Shown here in pieces: positions 8,573 through 16,710 of a stretch of 64,000 nucleotides of DNA (within the stretch, counting starts at the first letter, position 1; each line of letters begins with the position of its first letter). The stretch is taken from positions 2,728,001 to 2,792,000 of the forward strand of contig NZ_CP014671.1 in the NCBI RefSeq assembly GCF_001697225.1, written 5' to 3'. The translations under genes were made by a program, and so were the position numbers. Below the pieces are notes generated by a model. It saw only the letters and a program-made list of their open reading frames with translations. It was not told the DNA's origin and searched no databases. This DNA comes from Immundisolibacter cernigliae (GTDB taxonomy: Bacteria; Pseudomonadota; Gammaproteobacteria; Immundisolibacterales; Immundisolibacteraceae).

Positions 8573-9796
8573 ATGAACGCCCCGCAGTCGCCGGTCCGTT
8601 TTCCGTTCAGCCCGCGTCACGCCATGAAGTTCGGCACGCCGGTGCCGGACATGGGCAGCGGGCCGATCCCGGCCGAGTCGGTCACCTCGCCCGCGTATTT
8701 CGAGCGCGAGCGCGAGCAGATATTCAAGCAGGCCTGGCTGCAGGTCGGCCGGGTGGAGGAAATTCCCAATCCGGGCGACTACTTCACGCGCGAACTGCAC
8801 GTGTTCAAGAGCAACATCGTGGTGGTGCGCGGCAAGGACGGCGCGGTGCGCGCCTTTCACAACATGTGCACGCACCGCGGCATGGCGCTGGCGACCGAGT
8901 CGTGCGGCAACACGCGCGGCTTCACCTGCGAGTTCCACGGCTGGGGCTTTGGTCTGGACGGCAGCCTGCAGGCGGTGCCGGCGATCGAGTCCTTCCCCGA
9001 TTTTGACAAGTCCAAGCTCGGTCTGAAGGCGCTGGCCTGCGACACTTGGAACGGCTTCATCTTCGTGCACTGGAACCCACAGCCGGCGCAGACGCTGGCC
9101 GAGTTCATGGGGCAACTGGCCAAGGACATGGACGGTTTTCCGTTCGACAAGTGCCAGCACATTGCCCACTACACGGCGCGCGTGAAGGCCAACTGGAAGC
9201 TGTGCATCGACGCCTTCCAGGAGGCCTACCACGCCACCTACCTGCACCGGCACGCCATTCCCGGCGCCGGTGATCTTGAGCTGGCGCTGCCGACCTCGGT
9301 GCGCTTCTACGGGCCGCACCGCTCGGTGTCCTGCTGGCTCAAGACCGACATCCAGCCCACGCCGGCCGAGGCGATCGCCTACAAGCACGGCCACTTCGGC
9401 TTCGTCAAGGCGGACGAAGGGGACTCGCGCGGCCTGAACCCGTCGGGCGACGAGTCGTGGTGGTTCGACATCAACGTGTTCTTCCCGAACTTCTTCTGCG
9501 ATCTGGGCCGCGGCTGGTACTTCACCTACAACTTCTGGCCGGTGTCCGAGAACGACACCATCTGGAACATGAACATCTACCAGGTGCAGGCCGATACCGC
9601 CGGCGACCGGCTGGCGCAGGAGTTCACGCGCATCGTGCTGCGCGACACGGTGTACGAGGACATGAGCACCATGGAGTACTCGCAAAAGGCCTTCGATTCG
9701 GGCGTGATCACCGAGCAGACCATCGGCGACACCGAGATCGCCATGCGCCACCAGTACTGGGTGGCCGATGAGTGGGTCAACGGCCGCCGGCCCTGA
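8573..9796 (+). CDS. Rieske non-haem iron aromatic ring-hydroxylating oxygenase, alpha subunit
   Basis: Oxygenase that probably hydroxylates or demethylates an aromatic or alicyclic substrate with electrons from a reductase not seen nearby. The 407-residue protein has the Rieske [2Fe-2S] site CTHRG...CEFHG (C99, H101, C119, H122) and the mononuclear iron site DAFQEAYHATYLH (H220, H225, with E217/D213 nearby). AGGAGGAG precedes ATG 8573. No beta-subunit gene follows, so it may be an alpha-only (homotrimeric) oxygenase; a small unknown gene follows 30 bp later. It is distant in sequence from the three other alpha subunits in the window. The substrate cannot be deduced. Confidence 0.9.
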   Translation: MNAPQSPVRFPFSPRHAMKFGTPVPDMGSGPIPAESVTSPAYFEREREQIFKQAWLQVGRVEEIPNPGDYFTRELHVFKSNIVVVRGKDGAVRAFHNMCTHRGMALATESCGNTRGFTCEFHGWGFGLDGSLQAVPAIESFPDFDKSKLGLKALACDTWNGFIFVHWNPQPAQTLAEFMGQLAKDMDGFPFDKCQHIAHYTARVKANWKLCIDAFQEAYHATYLHRHAIPGAGDLELALPTSVRFYGPHRSVSCWLKTDIQPTPAEAIAYKHGHFGFVKADEGDSRGLNPSGDESWWFDINVFFPNFFCDLGRGWYFTYNFWPVSENDTIWNMNIYQVQADTAGDRLAQEFTRIVLRDTVYEDMSTMEYSQKAFDSGVITEQTIGDTEIAMRHQYWVADEWVNGRRP

Positions 9797-9826
9797 GCGG
9801 GCGTTCAACACCAGGAGACACATACC

Positions 9827-10174
9827 ATGAGTGCACGTCTACCCAATGCCTTCGCGGACCTCGAACCGCTGTGCGAGTACTGGCTGCACGACACCGAGGC
9901 GGCGCGCAACCGCGCCCGCATCAGTACCGACATGCCGCGCATTCGTGCCTTTTACGACGCCGTGATGCCGCGCTTCGACGCCATCATCCAGCACCTGAAC
10001 GGTTTTCCGCTGGGCGCTCTGCCGGCGGCCGAGGAAAACCTGCTGAACCTGGCGTTTTCGTTCGTGGAAGCCTCGGCGCCGGTGGAGCGTTTCAACTCGC
10101 CCATCGTCACCAAGACCTTTCCGCCCGAGCGCTTCATCATCCACGAGGATCTGGGCCGCAGCGGCGGCTGGTGA
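9827..10174 (+). CDS. small unknown protein in tandem with the Rieske oxygenase
   Basis: A 115-residue soluble protein starting at ATG 9827, preceded by CAGGAGA about 11 bp upstream. No signal peptide, cysteines or known metal motif are visible. It is predicted mostly helical in its first two thirds (DLEPLCEYWLHDTEAARNRARI, MPRIRAFYDAVMPRFDAIIQHL when read in parts) and ends in KTFPPERFIIHEDLGRSGGW. The 30-bp spacing from the oxygenase gene implies cotranscription. It could be an accessory protein for that oxygenase, but I do not recognise the family. Confidence 0.7.
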   Translation: MSARLPNAFADLEPLCEYWLHDTEAARNRARISTDMPRIRAFYDAVMPRFDAIIQHLNGFPLGALPAAEENLLNLAFSFVEASAPVERFNSPIVTKTFPPERFIIHEDLGRSGGW

Positions 10175-10179
10175 GCGTA

Positions 10180-10265
10180 TGTGGGAGCGGCGCCCCTGTG
10201 GGAGCGGCGCCCCCGCCGCGAATCTTTGAATCAGGGTTCGGCCCGAGGGCGGGCCTCCCACACAC
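10180..10265. repeat. palindromic GTGGGAG...CTCCCAC extragenic repeat, copy 1
   Basis: An intergenic element with outer arms TGTGGGAG and CTCCCACACA and GC-rich inner arms (GCGGCGCCCCCGCCGCGAAT; GGCCCGAGGGCGGGCC). Its core (10197-10265) is nearly the same as 14679-14745. The left arm is itself tandemly duplicated over 17 bp (10180-10196 and 10197-10213). It fills the gap between the convergent small unknown gene and mnmA. It resembles REP-type elements of other gammaproteobacteria and could fold into a long hairpin. Confidence 0.8.
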
Positions 10266-10305
10266 TGCAGCGATGTGCCGCAGGATGCGCCTTCCGGCCG
10301 TGTGT

Positions 10306-11457
10306 TCAGGTCAGCATTGGCTGCGGCGATGAACGGCCGATCACCGGCGCGGTGGTGTCGATCACCGCCCCGCCCAGACATTCGTTGCCCAGATAAAACA
10401 CCACCGACTGGCCGGGCGTCACCGCCCGCTGTGGGCGGGCGAAGCGCACCTCGCAACGGCCGTCGTCCAGAACCTCCACTTCGCAGGCCTCGGCCGTTTG
10501 CCGGTAGCGCGTCTTGGCGGTGCAGGAAAAGCGACTGGCCGGCGGGCTGCCGGCGATCCAGGTGGCCGCTTCGGACAGCAGGCCGTCGCTCTGCAGCAGC
10601 GGATGATCGTGTCCCTGCACGACCAGCAGCGTGTTGCGCGCCGCGTCCTTGCCGGCCACGTACCAGGGCGCATTGCCCGCGCCGTGCCCGCCGCCGATGC
10701 CAAGACCCTGCCGCTGGCCGAGCGTGTAGTGGGGCAGCCCGATGTGCCGGCCGACGATGTGGTCGTCCGGGTCCAGCATGTCGCCCGGCTCGGCCACCAG
10801 ATAGCGGCTCAGGAACTCGCGGAACGGCCGCTCGCCGATGAAGCAGATGCCGGTCGAGTCTTTCTTGCCTGCGACGGGCAGGCCGGCCTCGGCGGCCAGC
10901 GCGCGCACCTCGCGCTTGGTGAACCCGGCCAGCGGAAAGCCGGCCGGCGCCAGCTGCGCCTGCGTCAGGCTGTGCAGGAAATAGGTCTGATCCTTGTCGC
11001 GGTCGGCCGGGCACAGCAGATGTACCTGCTTTCCATCGCGGCGGAGCGCGGCGTAATGGCCGGTGGCGATGGCCTGCGCGCCCAGCGCCAGCGCATGCTG
11101 CTGGAACACGCCGAACTTGATCTGGCGGTTGCACAGGATGTCCGGATTCGGCGTGCGCCCGCGCCGGTACTCGGCCAGGAAATGCGCGAACACCTGCTCG
11201 CGGTATTCGGCAGCGAAGTTCACCACCTGCACCGGGATGTCGAGTGTGTGGCCGATGGCCTGCACGTCGGCGATGTCGGCCTCGGCCGGGCAGTCGCCGA
11301 AGCGGTCGTCGTCTTCCCAGTTCTTCATGAACAGGCCCAGCACCTCGTACCCGGCGCGCTTGAGCAGCAGCGCCGTGACGGCCGAATCCACGCCTCCGGA
11401 CAGACCGACCACCACCCGCGCCGGTGGTGGCAGCGGCAGGCCGAAGGGGGCGTCCAT
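10306..11457 (-). CDS. mnmA: tRNA-specific 2-thiouridylase MnmA
   Basis: Thiolates U34 of tRNA-Lys, -Glu and -Gln wobble positions, using sulfur relayed through the Tus proteins or IscS. The 383-residue protein has the PP-loop GLSGGVDSA, KNWEDDD, the catalytic cysteines in PNPDILCNRQIKFG (C109) and STGICFIGER (C205), ATGHYA, DKDQTYFLH and the C-terminal barrel (PHYTLGQRQGLGIGG). ATG at 11457-11455 is chosen because it overlaps the nudJ stop and is followed directly by the PP-loop domain. The nudJ-mnmA order matches E. coli. Confidence 0.96.
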   Translation of the reverse strand: MDAPFGLPLPPPARVVVGLSGGVDSAVTALLLKRAGYEVLGLFMKNWEDDDRFGDCPAEADIADVQAIGHTLDIPVQVVNFAAEYREQVFAHFLAEYRRGRTPNPDILCNRQIKFGVFQQHALALGAQAIATGHYAALRRDGKQVHLLCPADRDKDQTYFLHSLTQAQLAPAGFPLAGFTKREVRALAAEAGLPVAGKKDSTGICFIGERPFREFLSRYLVAEPGDMLDPDDHIVGRHIGLPHYTLGQRQGLGIGGGHGAGNAPWYVAGKDAARNTLLVVQGHDHPLLQSDGLLSEAATWIAGSPPASRFSCTAKTRYRQTAEACEVEVLDDGRCEVRFARPQRAVTPGQSVVFYLGNECLGGAVIDTTAPVIGRSSPQPMLT

Positions 11458-11900
11458 CAGGCGTGCGCGAGCAGCGACAGCGGGTGGCGGGCGCCGGCCA
11501 GGTAGTCGTCCAGGCAGCGCATGACCAGCTCGGTGCGGTGACGCTGGGCGCTGTCGGCCAGTTCCTGGCGGCTCAGCCACACGGCGCGTTCGATGCCGGT
11601 GTCGAGCAGCAGGTCCGGGTAGTGCTCCACGGGCCGGGCGCTGAAACAGACGCGCAGCGTCGTGATATCGCTGGTCGGTTCGATGCGCCGGTACAGGCCG
11701 ACCACCGATTCGGGCTCGACCTGCCAGCCGGTTTCCTCCAGCGTCTCGCGCCGGCAGGCATCGATCAGGCTCTCGCCGTGTTCGAGGTGGCCGGCCGGTT
11801 GATTCAGCACCAGCCGGCCCTCGGCCAGTTCCTCGACCAGCAGGAAGCGGCCGTCGTTCTCGACGATGGCGGCGACGGTGACGCGGGGTGTCCAGATCAT
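11457..11900 (-). CDS. nudJ: Nudix hydrolase, NudJ type
   Basis: Hydrolyses nucleoside di/triphosphates or related pyrophosphates (HMP-PP and others in E. coli NudJ). The 147-residue protein carries a full Nudix box (GHLEHGESLIDACRRETLEE, then TGW) at about residues 37-59, matching Gx5Ex7REUxEExGU. The N-terminus WTPRVTVAAIVENDGRFLLVEE is typical of NudJ. Its stop overlaps the mnmA start by 1 bp, so the two are translationally coupled. Substrate assignment rests on synteny with mnmA. Confidence 0.9.
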   Translation of the reverse strand: MIWTPRVTVAAIVENDGRFLLVEELAEGRLVLNQPAGHLEHGESLIDACRRETLEETGWQVEPESVVGLYRRIEPTSDITTLRVCFSARPVEHYPDLLLDTGIERAVWLSRQELADSAQRHRTELVMRCLDDYLAGARHPLSLLAHA

Positions 11901-11909
11901 GGGGGGATT

Positions 11910-12686
11910 TTACCGGGGGTGTGTGGGCGAGCCGAGCAGGGCGCGCACGACCGTCACCAGACCGGCGTCGCTGGCCTCGCGGGCCGACAGGAGCGGTCCG
12001 TTGAAGCCGGCTTGCCTGGCGTGATCGGCCAGGGCGGCGCTGAGCACGGCCAGCGGCAGGCTCTTGAGCTGCGCCGCCGCCGGTCCGGCCAGCGTCAGCA
12101 GGCCGTCGAGGCTGGCGCGACTGGTGGCGGTCAGCGCGGCGATGGCGTGTGTTTCCAGCCAGGCCTTGAGCTGCGCCGGATCACCTGCCGCGACGCGTCG
12201 GTAGCAGACCACCGACCGCACGTCGGCGCCGCGCGCGGCGAGCGTGTCCGCCAGCAACGTGCGCCCGCCCTGGCCGCGAAAGATCACCACCCGCCGGCCG
12301 GCCGCCTGATTCAACTCTGGCAGCGCCAGCAGGCCCTCGCTGTCGAAGCGTGCGTCGGGTGTCAGTGCATCGGCAAAGCCGGCGGCTGCGAGTGCCCGCG
12401 CGCTGGCCGGCCCGACCGCCGCCACCGGGCACCCGGACGGCAGGCCGCCGGCGGCGGCGATGACCGGCAGCGCGTGCTGCACGGCGTTGGCGCTGATGAA
12501 GATGGCCAGCTCGCAGGGCAGGGCGGCGCGCAGCGCCGCGACGGCAGCGGCGGGATCGGCAGCCTCGATCGCCAGCGTCGGCAAGTAAAGCGGCGTGAAG
12601 CCTGCGGCGCGTAGCGCGTCGCCGAGCGCTTGGGCCTGGCCGGCTGGCCGCGTGACCAGCACGCCCGGCCGATGCGTGTCAGCCAT
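11910..12686 (-). CDS. hemD: uroporphyrinogen-III synthase
   Basis: Cyclises hydroxymethylbilane with inversion of ring D to give uroporphyrinogen III, the precursor of haem, sirohaem and B12. The 258-residue protein has the two-domain HemD pattern: VLVTRPAGQAQ at the start, FISANAVQHALP, VAAVGPASARAL, the central FDSEGLLALPEL and IFRGQGGRTLLADTLAARGADV, then ALTATSRASLDGLL. ATG 12686 is used; it overlaps the end of hemC by 8 bp. The usual hemX/hemY genes do not follow; nudJ comes next after 9 bp. Confidence 0.92.
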   Translation of the reverse strand: MADTHRPGVLVTRPAGQAQALGDALRAAGFTPLYLPTLAIEAADPAAAVAALRAALPCELAIFISANAVQHALPVIAAAGGLPSGCPVAAVGPASARALAAAGFADALTPDARFDSEGLLALPELNQAAGRRVVIFRGQGGRTLLADTLAARGADVRSVVCYRRVAAGDPAQLKAWLETHAIAALTATSRASLDGLLTLAGPAAAQLKSLPLAVLSAALADHARQAGFNGPLLSAREASDAGLVTVVRALLGSPTHPR

Positions 12687-13596
12687 GGCCGGCCAGAATC
12701 TCACCGGCACCGCGTTCGAGCAGAACCTGCGCCAAGGCCAGGCCAAGCGCCTGCGGCTGGTCGGCCGGACCGCTCAGCGACTCGCGCAGGATCCGGCGCC
12801 CGTCCGGCGTGCCGACCAGGCCGCTCAGGTGGAGCCGGTCGCCGTCCAGCACGGCGTGCGCCGCCAGCGGCGTGTGGCAGCCGCCGCCGAGCCGGCCGGC
12901 AAAGGCCCGCTCGGCCTGCACGCGCAGCGCCGTGGCCGGCTCGTGCAGGGGCGCGATCAGTGCCAGGGTGGCGGCATCACCGGCGCGGCATTCAAGGCCC
13001 AGCACGCCCTGCGTCACGGCCGGCAGCATCACGCCGGTATCCAGACGTGCCGTGATGCGATCGGTCAGGCCCAGCCGGTCCAGACCCGCGGCAGCCAGCA
13101 GCAGCGCATCGCAGTCGCCCCGATCCAGCTTGGCCAGGCGCGTCTGCACGTTGCCGCGGGTCAGCACCAGCACCAGGTCGGGCCGTCTGGCCAGCAGCTG
13201 ACAGCCGCGGCGCAGGCTGGCGGTGCCGACTCGGGCGCCCAGCGGCAGCGCGTCGAGACTGCCTGCCTGCGGCGCGACCAGCGCATCGCGCGGATCGGCG
13301 GCGGCGCAGAACACCGGCAGCGCGAAGCCGGGCGGCAGCTCGGCCGGCACGTCCTTCATTGAATGCACCGCCAGGTCCGCTCGGCCTTCGATCAGGCCCT
13401 GTTCCAGTTCCTTGATGAACAGCCCCTTGCCGCCTTCGGCGCTGAGCGCGCGGTCCAGGATGCGGTCGCCCTCGGTGAGCATCTCGACCAGCTCCACGCG
13501 CAGGCCCGGATGCTGCCGCATGAGCAGGTCGGCGACGTGGTGGGCCTGCCACAGGGCGAGCGGGCTCTTGCGGGTGGCGATGCGCAGGGCGGTCAT
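12679..13596 (-). CDS. hemC: porphobilinogen deaminase (hydroxymethylbilane synthase)
   Basis: Polymerises four porphobilinogens into hydroxymethylbilane. The 305-residue enzyme begins LRIATRKSPLALWQA and shows GDRILDRAL, KGLFIKELE, the catalytic Asp in HSMKDVP (D82), GTASLRRGCQL, TRGNVQTRL and the dipyrromethane-binding cysteine in GGGCHTPLAA (C240). The start is ATG 13596, matching the family N-terminus; the upstream in-frame extension has no family similarity. It is the first gene of the minus-strand hemC-hemD-nudJ-mnmA run, divergent from psd. Confidence 0.96.
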   Translation of the reverse strand: MTALRIATRKSPLALWQAHHVADLLMRQHPGLRVELVEMLTEGDRILDRALSAEGGKGLFIKELEQGLIEGRADLAVHSMKDVPAELPPGFALPVFCAAADPRDALVAPQAGSLDALPLGARVGTASLRRGCQLLARRPDLVLVLTRGNVQTRLAKLDRGDCDALLLAAAGLDRLGLTDRITARLDTGVMLPAVTQGVLGLECRAGDAATLALIAPLHEPATALRVQAERAFAGRLGGGCHTPLAAHAVLDGDRLHLSGLVGTPDGRRILRESLSGPADQPQALGLALAQVLLERGAGEILAGHG

Positions 13597-13726
13597 GGCA
13601 GTGGGTCGGCGGGTGGTCTTGATGAGCGGGCGGACGGCCCGGCAGTCTAGCAAGTCGCCGCAGGCCAGCTGGCGCAGGCGCAGGCAGGACAGCACAATGC
13701 TCGGGCCCATCGCTGCGGTATCCCTC

Positions 13727-14620
13727 ATGTCCTGGCTTTCCGATCAGCTCGCCTGCCTGCCGTCGTGGCTGTTGCCGCATCACGCGGTCTCGCGGCTCGT
13801 GTACCATCTGGCCCGTGCGCGCCAGCCGTGGCTCAAGCAGCTGCTGATCGATGGCCTGATCCGCGCCTACAGGGTCGATCTTGCCGACGCGGCGCAGCCG
13901 GACCCGCGCGCCTATCCGGATTTCGTGAGTTTCTTCACCCGCGCACTGCGGGACGGCGCCCGCCCGCTGGCCGGTGACGAGCACACGCTGGTCAGCCCGG
14001 CGGACGGCACGGTTAGCGCCTGCGGCCATATCGATGGCGACCAGCTGTTGCAGGCCAAGGGCCGCACGTTCACCACGGCGGAGCTGCTGGGCGGCGATTT
14101 CGCGCTGGCAGGCGAATTCGCCGACGGCGAGTTCTGCACCGTGTATCTGGCGCCGCGCGACTATCACCGCGTGCACATGCCGCTGGCCGGCACCCTGCGC
14201 AGCATGACGCACGTGCCGGGGCGGCTGTTCTCGGTGCAGGGCGCGACCGCCCGCCGCATCGACCGCCTGTTTGCCCGCAACGAGCGCCTGGTGTGCGTGT
14301 TCGATACGGACTGTGGCCCGCTGGCGGTGGTGCTGGTCGGCGCCCTGCTGGTGTCGAGCATCAGCACCGTGTGGGCCGGGCAGATCAATCCCCACGGCGC
14401 GCGCCGGGGCCTGTGGCGCACGACCTATCCGGCATCGGGCGAGGGCAGTGTGTCGCTGCCGCGCGGAGCGGAACTTGGCCATTTCGCCATGGGCTCGACG
14501 GTGATCCTGCTCCTGCCGCCCGGCCCCTTTGCCTGGGACGGCGCCGTGCGCGAGGGCAGCGTGCTGCGCTGTGGGGCGGCACTGGGCGCGTGGCCGTCTG
14601 CTGAAGAGGCCGTGGCCTAG
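13727..14620 (+). CDS. psd: phosphatidylserine decarboxylase proenzyme
   Basis: Pyruvoyl enzyme of the inner membrane that makes phosphatidylethanolamine. The 297-residue precursor shows FVSFFTRALRDGARPL, the VSPADGTVSACG motif, LQAKGRTFT, PRDYHRVHMP (catalytic His), GRLFSVQG, FARNERLVCVFDT and, near the C-terminus, MGSTVILLLPPG. Self-cleavage occurs before the Ser of this motif (LGST in E. coli; MGST here) and creates the pyruvoyl group. ATG 13727 is preferred; ATG 13697 in frame would add ten residues. It is divergent from hemC. Confidence 0.95.
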   Translation: MSWLSDQLACLPSWLLPHHAVSRLVYHLARARQPWLKQLLIDGLIRAYRVDLADAAQPDPRAYPDFVSFFTRALRDGARPLAGDEHTLVSPADGTVSACGHIDGDQLLQAKGRTFTTAELLGGDFALAGEFADGEFCTVYLAPRDYHRVHMPLAGTLRSMTHVPGRLFSVQGATARRIDRLFARNERLVCVFDTDCGPLAVVLVGALLVSSISTVWAGQINPHGARRGLWRTTYPASGEGSVSLPRGAELGHFAMGSTVILLLPPGPFAWDGAVREGSVLRCGAALGAWPSAEEAVA

Positions 14621-14678
14621 GCTATGCTGCCGGGGCCTGTGGCTGGGCCAATGGTCGCCTTCGCATGGGATCGGCCCC

Positions 14679-14745
14679 TGTGGGAGCGGCGCCCCCGCCG
14701 CGAATCTTCGATCGAGCATTCGGCCCGGGGCGGGCCTCCCACACA
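14679..14745. repeat. palindromic GTGGGAG...CTCCCAC extragenic repeat, copy 2
   Basis: Second copy of the element at 10180-10265, close to identical in both arms and differing mainly in the central spacer. It fills part of the 305-bp gap between psd and the BASS transporter gene. A related half-site (GTGGGAGGGGACGATCGCGG and GCTGAAGCCGCTCCTGC) follows at about 14793-14832, so this gap may hold one and a half elements. The rest of the gap (14833-14925) holds only the GAGGAGG ribosome-binding site of the next gene. Confidence 0.8.
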
Positions 14746-14925
14746 GAGGTTTGAGTGGCTTCTGCCGCGAATATCTTTAGGGAGCCGGTTCGCTGTGGGA
14801 GGGGACGATCGCGGCTGAAGCCGCTCCTGCAAGCCGTTGATCGCGGCGCGCCCGGCAAGGCAAAAACGAAACCATGACCAGCGGCGGGCTACCCGGCCAC
14901 GCTGCGGCGCGACGAGGAGGTTGCG

Positions 14926-15822
14926 ATGAGCCAGATCCTGTTCCCGGCCGCCCTGGCCTTCATCATGTTCGGGCTTGGGATGGAACTGACGGTGGCCGAC
15001 TTCACGCGCCTGGCGCGCATGCCAAAGCCGGTCTTGGTCGGCCTGCTGGGGCACATGTTCATCCTGCCGCTGGTGGCGCTGGCCATGATCGGCCTGTTCC
15101 CGATGCCGGCGGCGTTCGCGATCGGGCTGCTGGTGGTGGCGGCCTGTCCCGGCGGGGCGGTGTCGAACCTGTGGACGCACCAGGCGCGCGGCGACGTGGC
15201 GCTGGCCGTCACGCTGACCGCCCTGTCGGCGGCGGTGGCGGTGGCGTGGGTGCCGGTGCTGCTGAATCTGTCGATGGAACACCTGATCGGCCAGAGCGCC
15301 GCCATCCGCCTGCCGGTGGGCCCAACGATGCTGCACATCGCCATGCTCACCGTGTTGCCGGTGGCGCTGGGCATGAGCGTGCGTCGCCTGGCGCCCGGCT
15401 TTGCGCAGCGCATGGACCGGCCGGTGCGGATTCTGTCGCTGCTGTTCCTGGCGCTGATCGTGGTGGCGATCCTGGTCCGCGGCCGCGGCGAGCTCGGGCA
15501 CCTGCTGGCCACGGCCGGCCCGCCGGTGCTGCTCTACAACTTCCTGGTCATGGCCATTGGCCTGCTGCTGGCCAGGCTGGCCCGCCTTACGCCCAAACAG
15601 GTCATCACCATCCCGATCGAGGTCGGTATCCAGAACGTCATCATGGCCGCCACGCTGGCCACCGCGCCGCAGTTCCTGAACCGGCCGGAAGCCGGCCTGG
15701 TGCCCAGCATCTACGGCTTCACCATGACCCTGATGGCGATCGTCTGGCTGCTGGTGATCCGCTTCGCGCCGGCCGTGCTCGGCCGGGAGCCGGTGGCCGA
15801 GCCACAAACGGCCCAGGCCTGA
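14926..15822 (+). CDS. bile acid:sodium symporter (BASS) family transporter
   Basis: Probable sodium-coupled transporter of an organic anion, in the inner membrane. The 298-residue protein has about nine to ten hydrophobic helices. The family marks are FGLGMELTVADF near the start, PLVALAMIGLFPMP, CPGGAVSNLWTHQARGDVALAVTLTALS (the sodium-binding crossover region) and IEVGIQNVIMAATLA (second crossover helix). GAGGAGG precedes ATG 14926. It faces the queuosine-precursor transporter gene tail to tail with a 21-bp gap. The substrate is unknown. Confidence 0.88.
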   Translation: MSQILFPAALAFIMFGLGMELTVADFTRLARMPKPVLVGLLGHMFILPLVALAMIGLFPMPAAFAIGLLVVAACPGGAVSNLWTHQARGDVALAVTLTALSAAVAVAWVPVLLNLSMEHLIGQSAAIRLPVGPTMLHIAMLTVLPVALGMSVRRLAPGFAQRMDRPVRILSLLFLALIVVAILVRGRGELGHLLATAGPPVLLYNFLVMAIGLLLARLARLTPKQVITIPIEVGIQNVIMAATLATAPQFLNRPEAGLVPSIYGFTMTLMAIVWLLVIRFAPAVLGREPVAEPQTAQA

Positions 15823-15843
15823 GGTCCGACGCCGGGCGCGCGT

Positions 15844-16536
15844 TCACACCTTCAGCGTGAACGGGTTGAAGTCGGTCTTGTCGTCGAAATAGTCTTCCTG
15901 CTCGGCGCGCTTGAGGGCGTTCACCACACGGTAAGTCACCGGCGTGGCGAGGATTTCCCAGCCGACCTTGATGCAGTAATTGGCGGCCATCACGCCCAGC
16001 AGAATGTGCGTCTCCCATACGCCGTAGAAGGCGAGGGGGTAGAACACCAGCGTGTCGGCGGCCTCGCCGACCATGGTCGAGCCGATGGTGCGCGTCCACA
16101 GATACCGCCCGCGGGTCAGTACCTTCATGCGCGCCAGGGTGAAGGAATTCAGGATCTCGCCGCACCAGTAGCCCACCAGCGAGGCCAGCGCGATGCGCCA
16201 GGTAGCCCCAAAGGCCGCCTCGATGACGGCCTGACCGGTCCAGCCGTCGGCCGGCGGCAGCGCCACCACCACTGCGCTCATCACGGCGGCGAAGGCCAGC
16301 GCGCCGAAGCCCGCCCACACCACGCGCCGCGAGCGGGCGTAGCCGTAGACCTCGGTCAGGATGTCGCCGAACAGGTAACTGAGCGGAAAGAACAGGTTGC
16401 CGGCGCTGAACGTGAGCCCGCCGACCGTGGTGACCTTGCTCACGCCGATCAGGTTGGCGCACAGCAGCACTGTCACGAAGGCCGCCATCACCAGGTCGAA
16501 ATAGCGGTAATTGCGCCGCGCTGCGGGGGCGGACAT
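15844..16536 (-). CDS. queuosine precursor transporter (YhhQ / VUT family)
   Basis: Inner-membrane transporter of preQ0/preQ1 or queuine for tRNA queuosine modification. The 230-residue protein has six or seven helices and the family motifs FDLVMAAFVTVLLCANLI, FPLSYLFGDILTEVYGY, WCGEILNSFTLARMKVLT, LWTRTIGSTMVGEAADTLVF and NYCIKVGWEILATP. The start is ATG 16536; the longer frame to 16590 adds residues unlike the family. No riboswitch was recognised in the 174-bp divergent gap to the acyltransferase gene. Confidence 0.9.
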   Translation of the reverse strand: MSAPAARRNYRYFDLVMAAFVTVLLCANLIGVSKVTTVGGLTFSAGNLFFPLSYLFGDILTEVYGYARSRRVVWAGFGALAFAAVMSAVVVALPPADGWTGQAVIEAAFGATWRIALASLVGYWCGEILNSFTLARMKVLTRGRYLWTRTIGSTMVGEAADTLVFYPLAFYGVWETHILLGVMAANYCIKVGWEILATPVTYRVVNALKRAEQEDYFDDKTDFNPFTLKV

Positions 16537-16710
16537 GGGCGGTCCTCGGGCGGGATTGTGACGGTTCAAAAACCGCCCGGATGCTAGCACGCAGCGTGCC
16601 GATGGCCGCGTGTCGTCGTTTTGTCACTGATCGGTCAACGGCCGGTCACGAGCAGGTTCCAGCATGCGCGCGCTTTCGATGTGAAAGCGCTCCCAGGACT
16701 ATCCGACGCC

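Noticed and set aside
8412-9006. Extension of the SDR protein through the intergenic region into the Rieske gene (a fusion of about 450 residues)
   Set aside because: The extra residues are out-of-frame translation of the TetR-site gap and the Rieske gene. A one-base repair gives the normal SDR end.
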